A stretch of 64,000 bases of DNA from Lysobacter sp. TY2-98 (GCF_003367355.1 NZ_CP031413.1:124001-188000); one strand, 5' to 3'; counted from the stretch's first letter, positions 10,581 through 19,853 are shown. The notes: generated from the sequence alone by a model not told the origin. Numbers and translations are program-made.

Positions 10581-10715
10581 CTTCAGGGCGGGGCGAAACT
10601 CCCCACCGGCGGTAGGCGCGATCAGCGCGAGCCCGCGAGCGCTTCCGTGACACGGAAGGTCAGCAGATCCGGTCGAATGCCGGAGCCGACGGTCACAGTC
10701 CGGATGAAAGAAGAC
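10581..10715 (+). promoter_or_regulatory. FMN riboswitch (RFN element)
   Basis: All conserved RFN blocks are present in order: TTCAGGGCGGGGCGAAACT, CCCCACCGGCGGTA, AGCCCGCGAGCG, GTCAGCAGATCCGGT, CCGGAGCCGACGGT and ACAGTCCGGATG with GAAGA. FMN binding to such elements stops expression of riboflavin genes. Here it stands before ribE-ribBX, with a terminator 37 bases further on. Confidence 0.97.
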
Positions 10716-10751
10716 GGCGCCTGCAAGCAGGGCTTCGGCCGTGCGTGCGTT

Positions 10752-10775
10752 CGCCTCGTGCCTTGGGGCGTTTTT
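10752..10775 (+). terminator. Riboswitch-controlled intrinsic terminator
   Basis: CGCCTC pairs with GGGGCG (one G-U pair) across a 7-base loop and is followed directly by TTTTT. Placed between the FMN aptamer and ribE, it is the likely expression platform for transcription attenuation. Confidence 0.7.
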
Positions 10776-10855
10776 CGCTTCGTCATCCTGCGAGAAACGT
10801 TTTCCATGTCCAATTCCATCCGCTCCATCGCCGTCTTCGTCTCGGAGGCGTGCTG

Positions 10856-11455
10856 ATGTTCACCGGCATCATCGAAGGCGTCGGCGCAATTGCCGCCGTC
10901 GAACCGCGCGGCGGCGACGTCCGCCTGCGCGTGGCTACCGGCACGCTCCCATTCGACGACGTGCGCCTCGGTGAGAGCATCGCCGTCAACGGCGTCTGTC
11001 TCACGGTGGTCGCGTTCGACGCGGCGTCGTTCGAGGCCGATGCATCGACCGAAACGCTGTCGCTCACCACGCTCGGCCGCCTCGGCATCGGTGCGACGGT
11101 GAACCTCGAACGCGCGATGCGTCCGAACGATCGCCTCGGCGGGCATCTCGTCAGCGGCCACGTCGACGGCGTGGGCACCGTCGTGTCCGTGCATGACGAC
11201 GCGCGTGCGCAGCGCTGGCGCTTTTCCGCGCCGGCCGCACTGCTGCGCTACATCGCGAAGAAGGGTTCGATCTGCGTCGACGGCGTCAGTCTGACCGTCA
11301 ACGAAGTCGATGCCGACGGCTTCGAGGTGGCGCTGGTGCCGCACACCGTGTCGCATACCGCGTTCGCATCCACGCAGGCCGGTGATGCGGTGAACCTCGA
11401 GATCGACCTCGTCGCTCGTTACGTCGAGCGCCTGCTGACCGGAGAGCGCGCATGA
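10856..11455 (+). CDS. ribE: Riboflavin synthase alpha subunit
   Basis: 199 residues. Dismutates two 6,7-dimethyl-8-ribityllumazines into riboflavin plus the pyrimidinedione. It shows the internal duplication of lumazine-binding domains: MFTGIIEGVG...GESIAVNGVCLTV in the first half and GHLVSGHVDGVG...GSICVDGVSLTVNEV in the second. The ATG at 10856 is preceded by CGGAGG. It is the first gene after the FMN riboswitch. In E. coli nomenclature the same enzyme is called RibC. Confidence 0.97.
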   Translation: MFTGIIEGVGAIAAVEPRGGDVRLRVATGTLPFDDVRLGESIAVNGVCLTVVAFDAASFEADASTETLSLTTLGRLGIGATVNLERAMRPNDRLGGHLVSGHVDGVGTVVSVHDDARAQRWRFSAPAALLRYIAKKGSICVDGVSLTVNEVDADGFEVALVPHTVSHTAFASTQAGDAVNLEIDLVARYVERLLTGERA

Positions 11456-12552
11456 GCTTCGCACCGATTCCCGAGCTGCTCGAAGAGATCCGCGCCGGGC
11501 GCATGGTCGTCATAGTCGACGACGAGGATCGCGAGAACGAAGGCGACCTGATCATGGCCGCGGAGCTGGTGCGGCCGCAGGACATCAACTTCATGGTCAC
11601 GCATGCGCGCGGCCTGGTCTGCCTGTCGCTGACGCGCGAGCGCTGCCGCCAGCTCGGCCTGCCGCCGATGGTGCGCGACAACACCTCGCCGCACCACACC
11701 AACTTCACCGTCTCGATCGAGGCAGCGGAAGGCGTAACGACCGGTATTTCTGCGTACGACCGCGCACACACCGTGCGCACCGCCGTGCGCCCCGACGCAA
11801 GCGCCGATGATCTCAGCCAGCCCGGCCACATCTTCCCGTTGATGGCGCAACCGGGCGGCGTGCTGAGCCGCGCCGGTCACACAGAAGCGGCGAGCGATCT
11901 CGCGTTGCTCGCCGGCATGGAGCCGGCCGGCGTGCTCGTCGAAATCCTCAATCCCGATGGTTCGATGGCGCGACGCCCGGAGCTCGAGGCGTTCGCGCGC
12001 GAGCACGGTCTGAAGATGGGCTCGATCGAAGAGCTGATCCGCTACCGCCTCGAGAACGAACACACCGTCGAACGCGTGGAGACGCGCGCCATCGATACCG
12101 AGCACGGCCCGTTCACGCTTGCCGTCTACCGCGACCGCGTCAGCCATGCGCTGCACTACGCGCTCGTGCGCGGCGACGTCGATCCGGCGACGCCGACGCT
12201 GGTGCGTGTGCACATGCTCAATCCGCTCGCCGACGCGCTGCACTGGCGTCGCGCCGACTTCGGGCCGGCGGTCGGCGACGTGCTCGCGCGCATCGCCGAC
12301 GAAGGCCGCGGCGCGCTGGTGCTGCTGTCGGAGTCGTCGAGCGCCGACGCGCTGCTCGCGCGTATCCGCGAACAACCGCTGGAGGACGCCGAGCGTGGCG
12401 GCCTCGCCGAATGGCGTCGCAACGGGGCCGGTGCGCAGATCCTCGCGGACCTCGGCCTGGGCCGGCTGCGGGTGATCGGCACGCCGCGCAAGCAGATCGG
12501 CCTGGCCGGCTTCGGTCTGGAAGTCGTGGAATACGTCGATCCGGCGCGCTGA
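11452..12552 (+). CDS. ribB: 3,4-dihydroxy-2-butanone-4-phosphate synthase with degenerate GTP cyclohydrolase II domain (RibBX type)
   Basis: 366 residues, overlapping ribE by 4 bases. The N-terminal half is an intact DHBP synthase: VDDEDRENEGDLI at 22-34, FMVTHARGLVCLSLT, HTVRTAVRP and RAGHTEAASDLA near 140. The C-terminal half aligns with GTP cyclohydrolase II but has lost its active site: where active enzymes have SECLTGD...RCDCG (three zinc Cys), this protein reads MLNPLAD...RADFG (about 254-270), and the RQEGR segment is replaced by SESSS. It can therefore make the four-carbon unit from ribulose 5-phosphate but should not open GTP, so a separate ribA is expected elsewhere. Such RibBX hybrids are known in proteobacteria; the dead domain may be structural or regulatory. 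Confidence 0.93.
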   Translation: MSFAPIPELLEEIRAGRMVVIVDDEDRENEGDLIMAAELVRPQDINFMVTHARGLVCLSLTRERCRQLGLPPMVRDNTSPHHTNFTVSIEAAEGVTTGISAYDRAHTVRTAVRPDASADDLSQPGHIFPLMAQPGGVLSRAGHTEAASDLALLAGMEPAGVLVEILNPDGSMARRPELEAFAREHGLKMGSIEELIRYRLENEHTVERVETRAIDTEHGPFTLAVYRDRVSHALHYALVRGDVDPATPTLVRVHMLNPLADALHWRRADFGPAVGDVLARIADEGRGALVLLSESSSADALLARIREQPLEDAERGGLAEWRRNGAGAQILADLGLGRLRVIGTPRKQIGLAGFGLEVVEYVDPAR

Positions 12553-12586
12553 GGCGCGTCTCACCGGCCGCCCGCGGCGCACCCGT

Positions 12587-12592
12587 TAGAAT
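12587..12592 (+). promoter_or_regulatory. Candidate -10 element for ribH
   Basis: TAGAAT, 35 bases before the ribH ATG, is the same hexamer as before glyA. It suggests ribH-nusB can be transcribed independently of the riboswitch-controlled upstream genes. The -35 is unclear. Confidence 0.3.
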
Positions 12593-12621
12593 TGCCGACC
12601 CTTTCCGCGAGCCCCCGGCCC

Positions 12622-13101
12622 ATGCCGCACCTCGAAGGCGACCTGCGCAGCCCCGCGGGCGCGCGCTACGCCATCATCGCCAGCCGCTGGAACCCGCGCA
12701 TCACCGACACGCTGGTCGCCGGCGCGCGCAAGACGTTCGTCGACCACGGCGTCGACGATGCGGCGGTCGACGTGATCCGCGTGCCCGGCGCGTGGGAGAT
12801 TCCGGTCGCGGCCGCGCGGGTCGCGCATGCGGGTGCGCACGTCGCGATCGTCGCGCTCGGCTGCGTGGTGCGCGGTGATACGCGCCATTACGAGCAGGTG
12901 GCGGACGGCTGTTCCGACGGCCTCATGCGCGTGTCGCTCGACCACCGGGTGCCGGTCGCCAACGGCGTGCTCGCGGTGGAGCGGTTCGAGGATGCCGAGG
13001 CGCGTGCCGGCGGCAGCCACGGCAACAAGGGCGAAGAAGCGGCGCTGGTCGCCATTGAAATGGCGCACCTGCTGACGCAGCTGCCCGGAGCGAACGAATG
13101 A
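12622..13101 (+). CDS. ribH: 6,7-dimethyl-8-ribityllumazine synthase
   Basis: 159 residues. Condenses the RibB product with the pyrimidine from RibD to make the RibE substrate, as an icosahedral or pentameric complex. Key segments are [42 protein letters not shown] with the catalytic His at 89, and the [11 protein letters not shown] strand. ATG 12622 is preferred; an upstream in-frame start adds only low-complexity residues. It overlaps nusB by 4 bases, the usual ribH-nusB pair. Confidence 0.97.
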   Translation: MPHLEGDLRSPAGARYAIIASRWNPRITDTLVAGARKTFVDHGVDDAAVDVIRVPGAWEIPVAAARVAHAGAHVAIVALGCVVRGDTRHYEQVADGCSDGLMRVSLDHRVPVANGVLAVERFEDAEARAGGSHGNKGEEAALVAIEMAHLLTQLPGANE

Positions 13102-13565
13102 ACAAGCATCCCCGCCGCGACGGCATCGATCCCGTGCTCCGCTCCCGCGCGCGCCGTCGCGCGCTGCAGGCCGTCTACGCCTGGCAGCTGTCGGGCGCGC
13201 CGGTGCGCGACGTGATCGCGCAGTTCGCGCACGAGCAGGCACGCGAGATCGCCGACCTCGAGTACTTCGAAGACCTCGTGCGTGGTGTCGACGCCCATCG
13301 CGACGCACTCGACGAAGCACTCGCGCCCTTCCTCGACCGCGACATCGACCAGGTCGATCCGGTCGAGCGCGCCGTGCTGCGCATCGCCGCCTATGAACTG
13401 CGCATGCGTGTCGACGTGCCGTATCGCGTCGTCATCAACGAGGCGATCGAAACCGCCAAGCGTTTCGGCGCCGAGCACGGCCACACCTATGTCAACGGCG
13501 TGCTCGACCACGCCGCGGCGGAGTGGCGCGCGCCGGAAGTGCAAGCCCCGCGCCGGCCGCGCTGA
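13098..13565 (+). CDS. nusB: Transcription antitermination factor NusB
   Basis: 155 residues. NusB with S10 binds boxA of rRNA leaders and antiterminates transcription. The all-helical NusB fold is recognised by [19 protein letters not shown] at the start, FFEDLV-type residues near 55 ([12 protein letters not shown]), [20 protein letters not shown], and [31 protein letters not shown]. Slightly extended Arg/Pro tail. Its start overlaps the ribH stop and thiL follows 22 bases later. Confidence 0.97.
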   Translation: MNKHPRRDGIDPVLRSRARRRALQAVYAWQLSGAPVRDVIAQFAHEQAREIADLEYFEDLVRGVDAHRDALDEALAPFLDRDIDQVDPVERAVLRIAAYELRMRVDVPYRVVINEAIETAKRFGAEHGHTYVNGVLDHAAAEWRAPEVQAPRRPR

Positions 13566-13587
13566 CGGTCGGCGGTCCCGCGTCCGC

Positions 13588-14580
13588 ATGCGCACGCCGG
13601 GCGAATTCGACCTGATCGAACGGATCCGCCGTCGCGTCGTCGCGCGTGGCGACGTCGTGCTGGGTATCGGCGACGACGCCGCATTACTCGCGGTGCCGGC
13701 GGATCGACAGCTTGTCATCGCGATGGACACGCTCAATGCCGGCGTGCATTTCCCGCACGACACGCGCGCCGCGGACATTGGCTGGAAGGCGCTGGCGGTG
13801 AACCTTTCCGACCTCGCCGCGATGGGCGCGGAGCCGGCGTGGTGCACGCTGTCGCTGTCGCTTCCCGAAGCGGACGATGCGTGGCTCGACGCATTCCTCG
13901 ACGGCTTCAGTGAGCTCGCAGCGATGCACCACGTGGCGTTGGTCGGCGGCGATACCACGCGCGGGCCGCTGTCGATCTGCGTCACCGTGCATGGCTTCGT
14001 CGAACCGGGGCGCGCGCTGCGACGCGATGGCGCGCAGGCAGGCGACGACGTGTGGGTGAGTGGCACGCTGGGCGATGCCGCGGCGTCGCTGGCGCTGCGC
14101 GGCATCGGTTCGGTCAACGCTCCGCGCGATGTGTCGCCGGAAGTCGCTGCAGCATTGGCTGTGCGGCTCGATCGCCCAGCGCCGCGCATCGCGCTCGGTC
14201 GCGCGCTCGCCGGTCTCGCGACGGCATGCATCGATGTCTCGGATGGTTTACTGGCTGATGCAGGCCATATCTCGCATGCGAGCGGCGTAGCGCTGGCGAT
14301 CGATATCGATGCGCTTCCGGCGTCCGACACACTGCGCGATGTGTTTGAAGGCGAAGCGCGCCGTCGTCTCCAGGCGGCAGGTGGCGATGACTACGAGCTC
14401 TGCTTCACCGCACCTGCGGACGCCACGGAGCGCGTGAAAACGCTTGCACGGGAAATCGGTGTGGGTGTCGCACGCGTCGGCCGCGTTGGAGTCGGTGCGG
14501 GTGTCGTAGCGTCGACATCGGATGGACGCGCATGGTCGATCGCGCGAACGGGCTTCGACCATTTCATGCCGAGCGCGTAG
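13588..14580 (+). CDS. thiL: Thiamine-monophosphate kinase
   Basis: 330 residues. Phosphorylates thiamine monophosphate to the active cofactor TPP using ATP. It belongs to the PurM-like fold: GEFDLIERI near the start, GIGDDAALL at 26-34 (metal and ATP site), AMDTLNAGVHFPHDTRAADIGWKALAVNLSDLAAMGA, VGGDTTRGP, ACIDVSDGLLADAGHI and GGDDYELCFTAP. ATG 13588 begins right before the conserved GEFDLI motif. The ribH-nusB-thiL order is common in proteobacteria. It converges on the uracil-glycosylase gene; the roughly 70 bases between show no clear terminator. Confidence 0.97.
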   Translation: MRTPGEFDLIERIRRRVVARGDVVLGIGDDAALLAVPADRQLVIAMDTLNAGVHFPHDTRAADIGWKALAVNLSDLAAMGAEPAWCTLSLSLPEADDAWLDAFLDGFSELAAMHHVALVGGDTTRGPLSICVTVHGFVEPGRALRRDGAQAGDDVWVSGTLGDAAASLALRGIGSVNAPRDVSPEVAAALAVRLDRPAPRIALGRALAGLATACIDVSDGLLADAGHISHASGVALAIDIDALPASDTLRDVFEGEARRRLQAAGGDDYELCFTAPADATERVKTLAREIGVGVARVGRVGVGAGVVASTSDGRAWSIARTGFDHFMPSA

Positions 14581-14652
14581 ATGTTGCCGCGCCAGTGGCC
14601 TGCGGGCGACGAGGAGTTCCGGAACGGCTGCGAGCGATGTCGTGTTACGACG

Positions 14653-15258
14653 TCAACCGGTCGGCGTCAGTAGCGCTGGGGCGCCGAGCAACCCGTGCAC
14701 ACGCTCCCGCAGCATCGGCAGCACGTCCGCATCGAACCACGGGTTGGCCTTGAACCACGCGACGTTGCGCGGGCTCGGATGCGGCAGCGGGACCAGGGAA
14801 GGCGCGTACTCGCGCCACGCGCGCACCGTCTCGGTCAGGGTTTGCTTGCGTCGATCGCCAAGGAAGTAGGCCTGCGCGTACTGGCCGATGAGCAGGGTGA
14901 GGCCGACATTGGGCAACAGCGGCAGCAGCTGCGGATGCCACGTCGTCCGGCATTCGCTGCGCGGTGGTGCGTCGCCGCTGCCGGCGCGACCGGGATAGCA
15001 GAAACCCATAGGCACGATGGCGATGCGTGATTCGTCGTAGAAGGCCGCGGTGTCGACCTGCAGCCAGTCGCGCAGGCGTCGGCCGCTGGCGTCGTCCCAC
15101 GGCACGCCGCTGGCGTGCACGCGCGTACCCGGTGCCTGCCCGACGATGAGCAGACTCGCGCTGGTCGATGCCCGCAGCACCGGGCGCGGGCCGAGCGGCA
15201 GATGCGCTTCGCACAGGCGGCAGGCACGGATGGAGTCCAGCAGGGCGTCGAGGGCCAT
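14653..15258 (-). CDS. Uracil-DNA glycosylase family protein
   Basis: About 201 residues. Motifs of the UDG superfamily are present: LLIVGQAPGTRVHASGVPWDDASGRRLRDWL, where GQAPG is the water-activating region of family 4/5-like members, IVPMGFCYPG, and a C-terminal LPHPSPRN motif (the HPSP loop). An N-terminal Cys pair (CRLC) and another Cys in the centre (SEC) could belong to an iron-sulfur cluster as in family 4, but the full four-Cys set is not clear. It probably acts in base excision repair. An alternative GTG start at 15273 adds five residues. Last gene of the lpoA operon. Confidence 0.8.
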   Translation of the reverse strand: MALDALLDSIRACRLCEAHLPLGPRPVLRASTSASLLIVGQAPGTRVHASGVPWDDASGRRLRDWLQVDTAAFYDESRIAIVPMGFCYPGRAGSGDAPPRSECRTTWHPQLLPLLPNVGLTLLIGQYAQAYFLGDRRKQTLTETVRAWREYAPSLVPLPHPSPRNVAWFKANPWFDADVLPMLRERVHGLLGAPALLTPTG

Positions 15259-15305
15259 GTCGCTGCGATGCACGACGTCGGCGGAACTCGCGCTTTACAT
15301 GCGAT

Positions 15306-16685
15306 TCAAGGCAACAACTTGCCGGGATTGAGGATGCCGTCGGGATCGAAGGTCGCCTTGACCGCGCGCATCAGCGCGAGCGTCGCCGGGGTCACCGCCT
15401 GCGGCATGAAATCGCGCTTGGCGAGGCCGATGCCGTGCTCGCCCGACAGCGTGCCGCCCACCGCCACAGTGAGGGCGAACACCTTCGACAGCGCAGCGTC
15501 CGCGCGCATGCACTGCGACGCGTCGTCCGCCCCGTAGAGGATATTGACGTGCAGGTTGCCGTTGCCGGCGTGGCCGAAGCACACGATCGGAAGATCGGCG
15601 TCGCGCGCGATGGCCTGCACGCCGTCGACGAGGGCGGGAATGCGCGACACCGGCACCACGACATCTTCGTTGATCTTGCCGGCGGCGAGCGTGCGCAACG
15701 ACGGGGAGAGCGCCTTGCGTGCGGCCCAGAGCTTCTCGCGAGCCGCCTCATCCGCTGCGCTATCGATCGAGAGCAGTCCGTCACCCGCGGCGGCTGCCGA
15801 GAGTGCCGTGACATCCGCATCGAGTCGTGACGCATCGCCGTCCGCTTCGATCATCAGCAATGCGCCGGCATCCGTCGGAAGGTCCGCACCGCCGACGTCG
15901 CGCGCGAGTCGCACGGCGTGCGCGTCGATGAACTCGAGCATCGAGGGTGTCACGGGTTGCGCCATCAATCGTGCAACCGCTGCGGCCGCGCTGGCGACGT
16001 CGCGATACACCGCGCGCAACGCGCGGCGTGCCGGCGGCGTCGGCACCAGGCGCAACGTCGCCTCGACGATCAGCGCGAGCGTGCCCTCGCTGCCGACGAG
16101 CAGGCGCTGCAGGTCGTAGCCGGTCGCCCCCTTGGTGGTCGCGCTGCCACAGACGACGAGTTCGCCGGTGCCCGTCACCGCGGTAAGTGCGAGCACGTTG
16201 TCGCGACTCGCGCCGTACTTCACCGCGCGCGGGCCGCCGGCATTGCAGGCGAGGTTGCCACCGACGGTACTGAACGCGGCGCTGGTCGGATCCGGTGGCC
16301 AGAACAGCGCGTGCGGCGCGAGCGCGGCCTGCAGGTCGCCGTTGAGCACGCCGGGTTCGACCACGGCGCAACGATCGCCCGGACGGATGTCGATGATGCG
16401 ATCCATGCGTTCGAACGAGACCACGACACCACCGGCGATCGGCACTGCTGCACCGGTCGTGTTGGTTCCACGCCCGCGCGCGACGATCGGTACGCGATGC
16501 GCGCGGCAGGCGCGCACGAGCGCGACGACTTGGTCGCGCGCGCGTGGCAACGCGACGCCGTCGGGCATCGCTTCGCGGCGCGAGTTGTCGTAGCCGTAGG
16601 TCAATCGTTCCGCCGGATCGGTGCGCCAGCCGTCGCCGAGAAGGGCGGCGAGTTGTCCGTCGAGCGCGGCGGGGAGGGCGCTCAT
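15306..16685 (-). CDS. FAD-linked oxidase, GlcD/D-lactate dehydrogenase type
   Basis: 459 residues. The N-terminal FAD-binding type 4 domain shows VPIVARGRGTNTTGAAVP, VVEPGVLNGDLQAAL and STVGGNLACNAGGPRAVKYGASRDNVLAL. The C-terminal oxidase domain has INEDVVVPVSRIP, FGHAGNGNLHVNI and GGTLSGEHGIGLAKR, whose His residues line the active site. It oxidises a 2-hydroxyacid such as D-lactate, glycolate or 2-hydroxyglutarate; the substrate cannot be told apart here. No GlcE/GlcF partners are present, which favours a stand-alone D-2-hydroxyacid dehydrogenase. Its ATG overlaps the upstream hydrolase stop by 4 bases. Confidence 0.92.
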   Translation of the reverse strand: MSALPAALDGQLAALLGDGWRTDPAERLTYGYDNSRREAMPDGVALPRARDQVVALVRACRAHRVPIVARGRGTNTTGAAVPIAGGVVVSFERMDRIIDIRPGDRCAVVEPGVLNGDLQAALAPHALFWPPDPTSAAFSTVGGNLACNAGGPRAVKYGASRDNVLALTAVTGTGELVVCGSATTKGATGYDLQRLLVGSEGTLALIVEATLRLVPTPPARRALRAVYRDVASAAAAVARLMAQPVTPSMLEFIDAHAVRLARDVGGADLPTDAGALLMIEADGDASRLDADVTALSAAAAGDGLLSIDSAADEAAREKLWAARKALSPSLRTLAAGKINEDVVVPVSRIPALVDGVQAIARDADLPIVCFGHAGNGNLHVNILYGADDASQCMRADAALSKVFALTVAVGGTLSGEHGIGLAKRDFMPQAVTPATLALMRAVKATFDPDGILNPGKLLP

Positions 16686-17191
16686 TTTCGATGTGCCCGA
16701 CGTGCAGCGAGCGCGACCATGAGCGCAGGTGCGACCACCCACACCAGCTCGGACGCCACCACCGTCAGCCCGCGAGCGCTGAGGAATGCTGCACCGATGG
16801 GCGAAACCTCGATCGGCCGCCATGGCGCGAACACGCGCGCATCGCTCAGCGGCCAGCCGATCATCACGCCCGGGCCGCCATTGGTGAGAAGGTCGAGCAA
16901 GGGATGCGACAGCGCGCAGGCCAGCACGAACAGGCCCGCGCGTGCCGCACGCACCTGCAACCAGCGCGAACCCAGCACCGCGATGCCGGCGACGACCAGC
17001 GCGAACGCGAGCGAATGCGTGACGCCGCGGTGCGCCAACAACGTGCCGCGCTCGATGCCGAACAGCGCGCCGATCGTGTCGGCGTCGGGCAGCATCGAGG
17101 CGATCAGCCCCGTGACGAGCAGGCGCGGCGGAAATGCACGCGGAATGCGCGAGGCGAGCGGAATGGCGAAGTGGCCGACGACGCTCGGCAT
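16682..17191 (-). CDS. YdjM-like membrane-bound metal-dependent hydrolase
   Basis: 169 residues. The start [14 protein letters not shown] and the later HRGVTHSLAFAL and SHPLLDLLTNGGPG segments are characteristic of the YdjM family: conserved His and Asp ligands among transmembrane helices, facing the inner membrane. About four membrane segments are visible. ATG 17191 is chosen over a longer reading because the family starts at this motif. The stop of yraN shares one base with it, so they are coupled. The biochemical substrate is unknown; E. coli YdjM is a LexA-regulated gene. Confidence 0.82.
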   Translation of the reverse strand: MPSVVGHFAIPLASRIPRAFPPRLLVTGLIASMLPDADTIGALFGIERGTLLAHRGVTHSLAFALVVAGIAVLGSRWLQVRAARAGLFVLACALSHPLLDLLTNGGPGVMIGWPLSDARVFAPWRPIEVSPIGAAFLSARGLTVVASELVWVVAPALMVALAARRAHRK

Positions 17192-17571
17192 CAGCAGTCG
17201 TCGGCGCGGAATGCGTCGCGCAACCACGACAGCACGGGACGCTCGATGTCGCCGCTCGCTTCGACCACATCGAAGCGGCACGGCGCGTCCGCCCAGCGCG
17301 GGTGTGCGGCGAGGAACGCGCTCGCGGCCCGGACGAGCTTGCGACGCTTGGCGTGCGTGATGGATTGCGCGCCACCGCCGAAGCGGTCATCGGCACGGAA
17401 GCGCACTTCGACGAACACCAGCGTCGCGCCGTCGCGCATCACCAGGTCCAGTTCGCCGAAGCGGTAGTTCGCATTCGCAGCGACCGGTGAAAGTCCTGCA
17501 CGAACCAGATGGTCGCGGGCCGCGGCTTCCACGCGCGCGCCGCGCGAGCGCGTGGAGGCGACCGGGGTCAC
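17191..17571 (-). CDS. yraN: UPF0102 protein YraN
   Basis: 126 residues with GTG start. UPF0102 signature: [50 protein letters not shown], a predicted endonuclease-like fold with the GE-x-D...VEV(K/R) active-site pattern, followed by [13 protein letters not shown]. It regularly follows lpoA and stands divergent from rsmI in gammaproteobacteria, as here. Its role is unknown, although the nuclease-like fold suggests DNA uptake or repair. Confidence 0.93.
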   Translation of the reverse strand: MTPVASTRSRGARVEAAARDHLVRAGLSPVAANANYRFGELDLVMRDGATLVFVEVRFRADDRFGGGAQSITHAKRRKLVRAASAFLAAHPRWADAPCRFDVVEASGDIERPVLSWLRDAFRADDC

Positions 17572-17572
17572 G

Positions 17573-18976
17573 TCAGCGCGCGGCGTCGGCCAGCGGCGCG
17601 GGGTCGCCGTTCGCGAAGGTCGACCACGCCGGCGTGCGCTGCACGTTGCCGAAGCCGTCGAGATGCAGCACGCCGGTCGCGCCTTCGACCGCGGCGCCGG
17701 CGTCGCGACCCAGCGAGTCGAGATACGCGGTGAGCAGCCAGGCGTCGAAGCCGAACGCGAACAGTCGGCCGGCCGGTCCCTTCGCGCTGGGCAAGCGGGC
17801 GCCGGTGGCTTCGGCGGTGCCGAGGCCGCGCACGCTGCGCGTCACCCACGACTCGCTGGGGAACGCGATGCCGTCGAGCACGCGGTCGTCTTCCGCCTTG
17901 CCGGTGCCCGACAGGATCTGTGACGTCGCCGCGCGCGGCTTGTCGCCGATGCCCGCGGCCTGCAGGCGCGGCACGATCGCGCGCGCGACGTTGCCCTTGG
18001 TCGCGATGAACACCGCATCGATCTGCTTGCCGGCGACGACGGGCGCGAAGTCGGTCGCATCGTCATCGGCGACTGCGACGACGCTGCCGCCACGCGCCGC
18101 GAGGCGTTCGCGGAAGCTGGCGACGGCGCGACGCTGCGTGTCATCGCCCGCGGCGATCACCAGCACATTGCGTGCATTGCGATGCAACAGATAGTCGGCC
18201 GCAGCAAGACCTTCGTCTTCCGGCGACAGCGAGAAGCTCGACTGGCCCTTCGGCGTCGACTGCGTGCCGCGATTGAGCGCGAGCATCGGTACGCCGAGCT
18301 CCGCGCGACCGAACAGCGCGCTCACTTCGTCGCGGCCAAGCGGACCGACGACGAAGTCGTTGCCGTCGGCGGTCGCGCGGTCGTAGGCGGACATCGCGCC
18401 CGCTGCGCTACCGGCCGTGTCGTAGAAGCGCACCTCCGGACGACGACGCGTTTCGCCGTAGTAGCCGGCGAGGAAACCGTCGCGCACTGGGCGCGCGGCC
18501 ACCGACAGCGAGCCCGACAGCGGCAACAGCACCGCGAGCTTCACCGGGGGGCGGTAACCGTCGCGTTCGGCGGGCGGGCGATTGTCGAAATTCCACCCGC
18601 GGGCGAATGCGTGCGGCAGCGGCAGGCCGCGACGCAGCAGGGCGCGGCCCGCGTAGCCGTAGAGCGGGTCGTCGGCGGCGAGGCGCGCGGCTTCGCGCTG
18701 CAGCGTCGCGTCATCGAGTTGTGCGAGCAGGCGATCGATCTGCGCGTCGGTGTCGTGGCGCTGCGTGCCGGTCTGCGTCGACGCCGCGATGGCGAGCTGT
18801 GACGCCTGCAGCATGGCGTCGCGGGTCGCGGCATTCGTGGTGTCGGTCGGCGCCGTGGAGCGCGTGGGCGTCGGCACGCAACCGACGGCGAGCGCGGTCG
18901 CGAGCAGCAGCGTGGCGATACGGGGGATCGAGCGGAACGTGACGCGGGGGACGGCGTTGGGCATGCGCGCGGGCAT
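17573..18976 (-). CDS. lpoA: Penicillin-binding protein activator LpoA (LppC) lipoprotein
   Basis: 467 residues from ATG 18976 (or 463 from ATG 18964). A lipoprotein signal is seen: hydrophobic [10 protein letters not shown] followed by Cys at the lipobox. The C-terminal two thirds form the periplasmic-binding-protein-like domain: [53 protein letters not shown] and [18 protein letters not shown]. LpoA stimulates PBP1A from the outer membrane. Compared with E. coli LpoA (about 680 residues) the N-terminal TPR-like domain is much shorter (about 100-130 residues after the lipobox), as in other xanthomonads. First gene of a five-gene operon, divergent from rsmI. Confidence 0.9.
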   Translation of the reverse strand: MPARMPNAVPRVTFRSIPRIATLLLATALAVGCVPTPTRSTAPTDTTNAATRDAMLQASQLAIAASTQTGTQRHDTDAQIDRLLAQLDDATLQREAARLAADDPLYGYAGRALLRRGLPLPHAFARGWNFDNRPPAERDGYRPPVKLAVLLPLSGSLSVAARPVRDGFLAGYYGETRRRPEVRFYDTAGSAAGAMSAYDRATADGNDFVVGPLGRDEVSALFGRAELGVPMLALNRGTQSTPKGQSSFSLSPEDEGLAAADYLLHRNARNVLVIAAGDDTQRRAVASFRERLAARGGSVVAVADDDATDFAPVVAGKQIDAVFIATKGNVARAIVPRLQAAGIGDKPRAATSQILSGTGKAEDDRVLDGIAFPSESWVTRSVRGLGTAEATGARLPSAKGPAGRLFAFGFDAWLLTAYLDSLGRDAGAAVEGATGVLHLDGFGNVQRTPAWSTFANGDPAPLADAAR

Positions 18977-19025
18977 CGACGTGGACCGGGTTACGATTCT
19001 ACTCGCGCCCCTGTGCAGGACCACG

Positions 19026-19853
19026 ATGCAGACCCCAGGCACGCTCCACGTCGTCGCCACCCCGATCGGCAACCTCGGCGACTTCGGTGCCCGCGCGCAG
19101 GACGTGCTCCGCTCCGTCGACGCCATCTGCGCCGAGGACACGCGGCATACGCGCCAGCTTCTCGCGCACTTCGGCATCGAAAAGGCATTGATCGCGCTGC
19201 ACCAGCACAACGAGGAGGCGCAGGTCGCCCAGCTGGTCGGCCGCCTACGCGAGGGCCAGTCGCTGGCCTTGGTCAGCGACGCAGGCACCCCGCTCGTGAG
19301 TGACCCCGGCTTTCGGCTGGTGCGTGCGGTGCGCGAGGCGGGGCTGCGCGTGTCCCCGGTCCCGGGCGCGTGTGCGGCGATCGCGGCGCTGAGCGTGGCG
19401 GGCATCGCGTCCGACCGCTTCGCCTTCGAGGGTTTCCTGCCAGCCAAGGCGGGAGCGCGCCGCGAGCGTCTGTCAGCGCTGCTGGCCGAGCCGCGCACGC
19501 TGATCTTCTACGAGGCCTCGCATCGCATCGAGGAGACGCTGGCGGATTTCGCCGCGGTGTTCGGGTCGCGCCGCGCGGTGATCGCGCGGGAGCTGACCAA
19601 GCTGTTCGAGACCGTGCTCGACGGCGACCTCGCGCAGCTGCACGCGGTTGTCGCGGCCGATCCCAACCAGCGGAAGGGGGAGTTCGTGCTGATCGTCGAG
19701 GGCGCGCCGGAAGACGAGGACGCCACGCTGGCCGAAGGTCGCCGGGTCTACGCCAAGCTTTGCGACCACATGAAGCCCTCGCAGGCGGCGAAGGTCGCGG
19801 CCGAGATCACCGGCGCGCCGCGCAAGGCCCTCTACGGCGGCGAAACGGCCTGA
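19026..19853 (+). CDS. rsmI: 16S rRNA (cytidine(1402)-2'-O)-methyltransferase
   Basis: 275 residues. RsmI methylates the ribose of C1402 in 16S rRNA and pairs functionally with RsmH, also encoded in this window. Tetrapyrrole-methylase fold: TLHVVATPIGNLGD, ICAEDTRHTRQLLAHFGI, LVSDAGTPLVSDPG, PVPGACAAIAALSVAGI, FEGFLP and FYEASHRIEETL. It is the usual divergent neighbour of lpoA. rnpB follows 54 bases after its stop. Confidence 0.97.
   Translation: MQTPGTLHVVATPIGNLGDFGARAQDVLRSVDAICAEDTRHTRQLLAHFGIEKALIALHQHNEEAQVAQLVGRLREGQSLALVSDAGTPLVSDPGFRLVRAVREAGLRVSPVPGACAAIAALSVAGIASDRFAFEGFLPAKAGARRERLSALLAEPRTLIFYEASHRIEETLADFAAVFGSRRAVIARELTKLFETVLDGDLAQLHAVVAADPNQRKGEFVLIVEGAPEDEDATLAEGRRVYAKLCDHMKPSQAAKVAAEITGAPRKALYGGETA

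Noticed and set aside
10806..10856. 16-codon open frame (MSNSIRSIAVFVSEAC) between the FMN riboswitch and ribE, its stop overlapping the ribE ATG
   Set aside because: No clear ribosome-binding site and no composition typical of leader peptides. The riboswitch and terminator already explain regulation.
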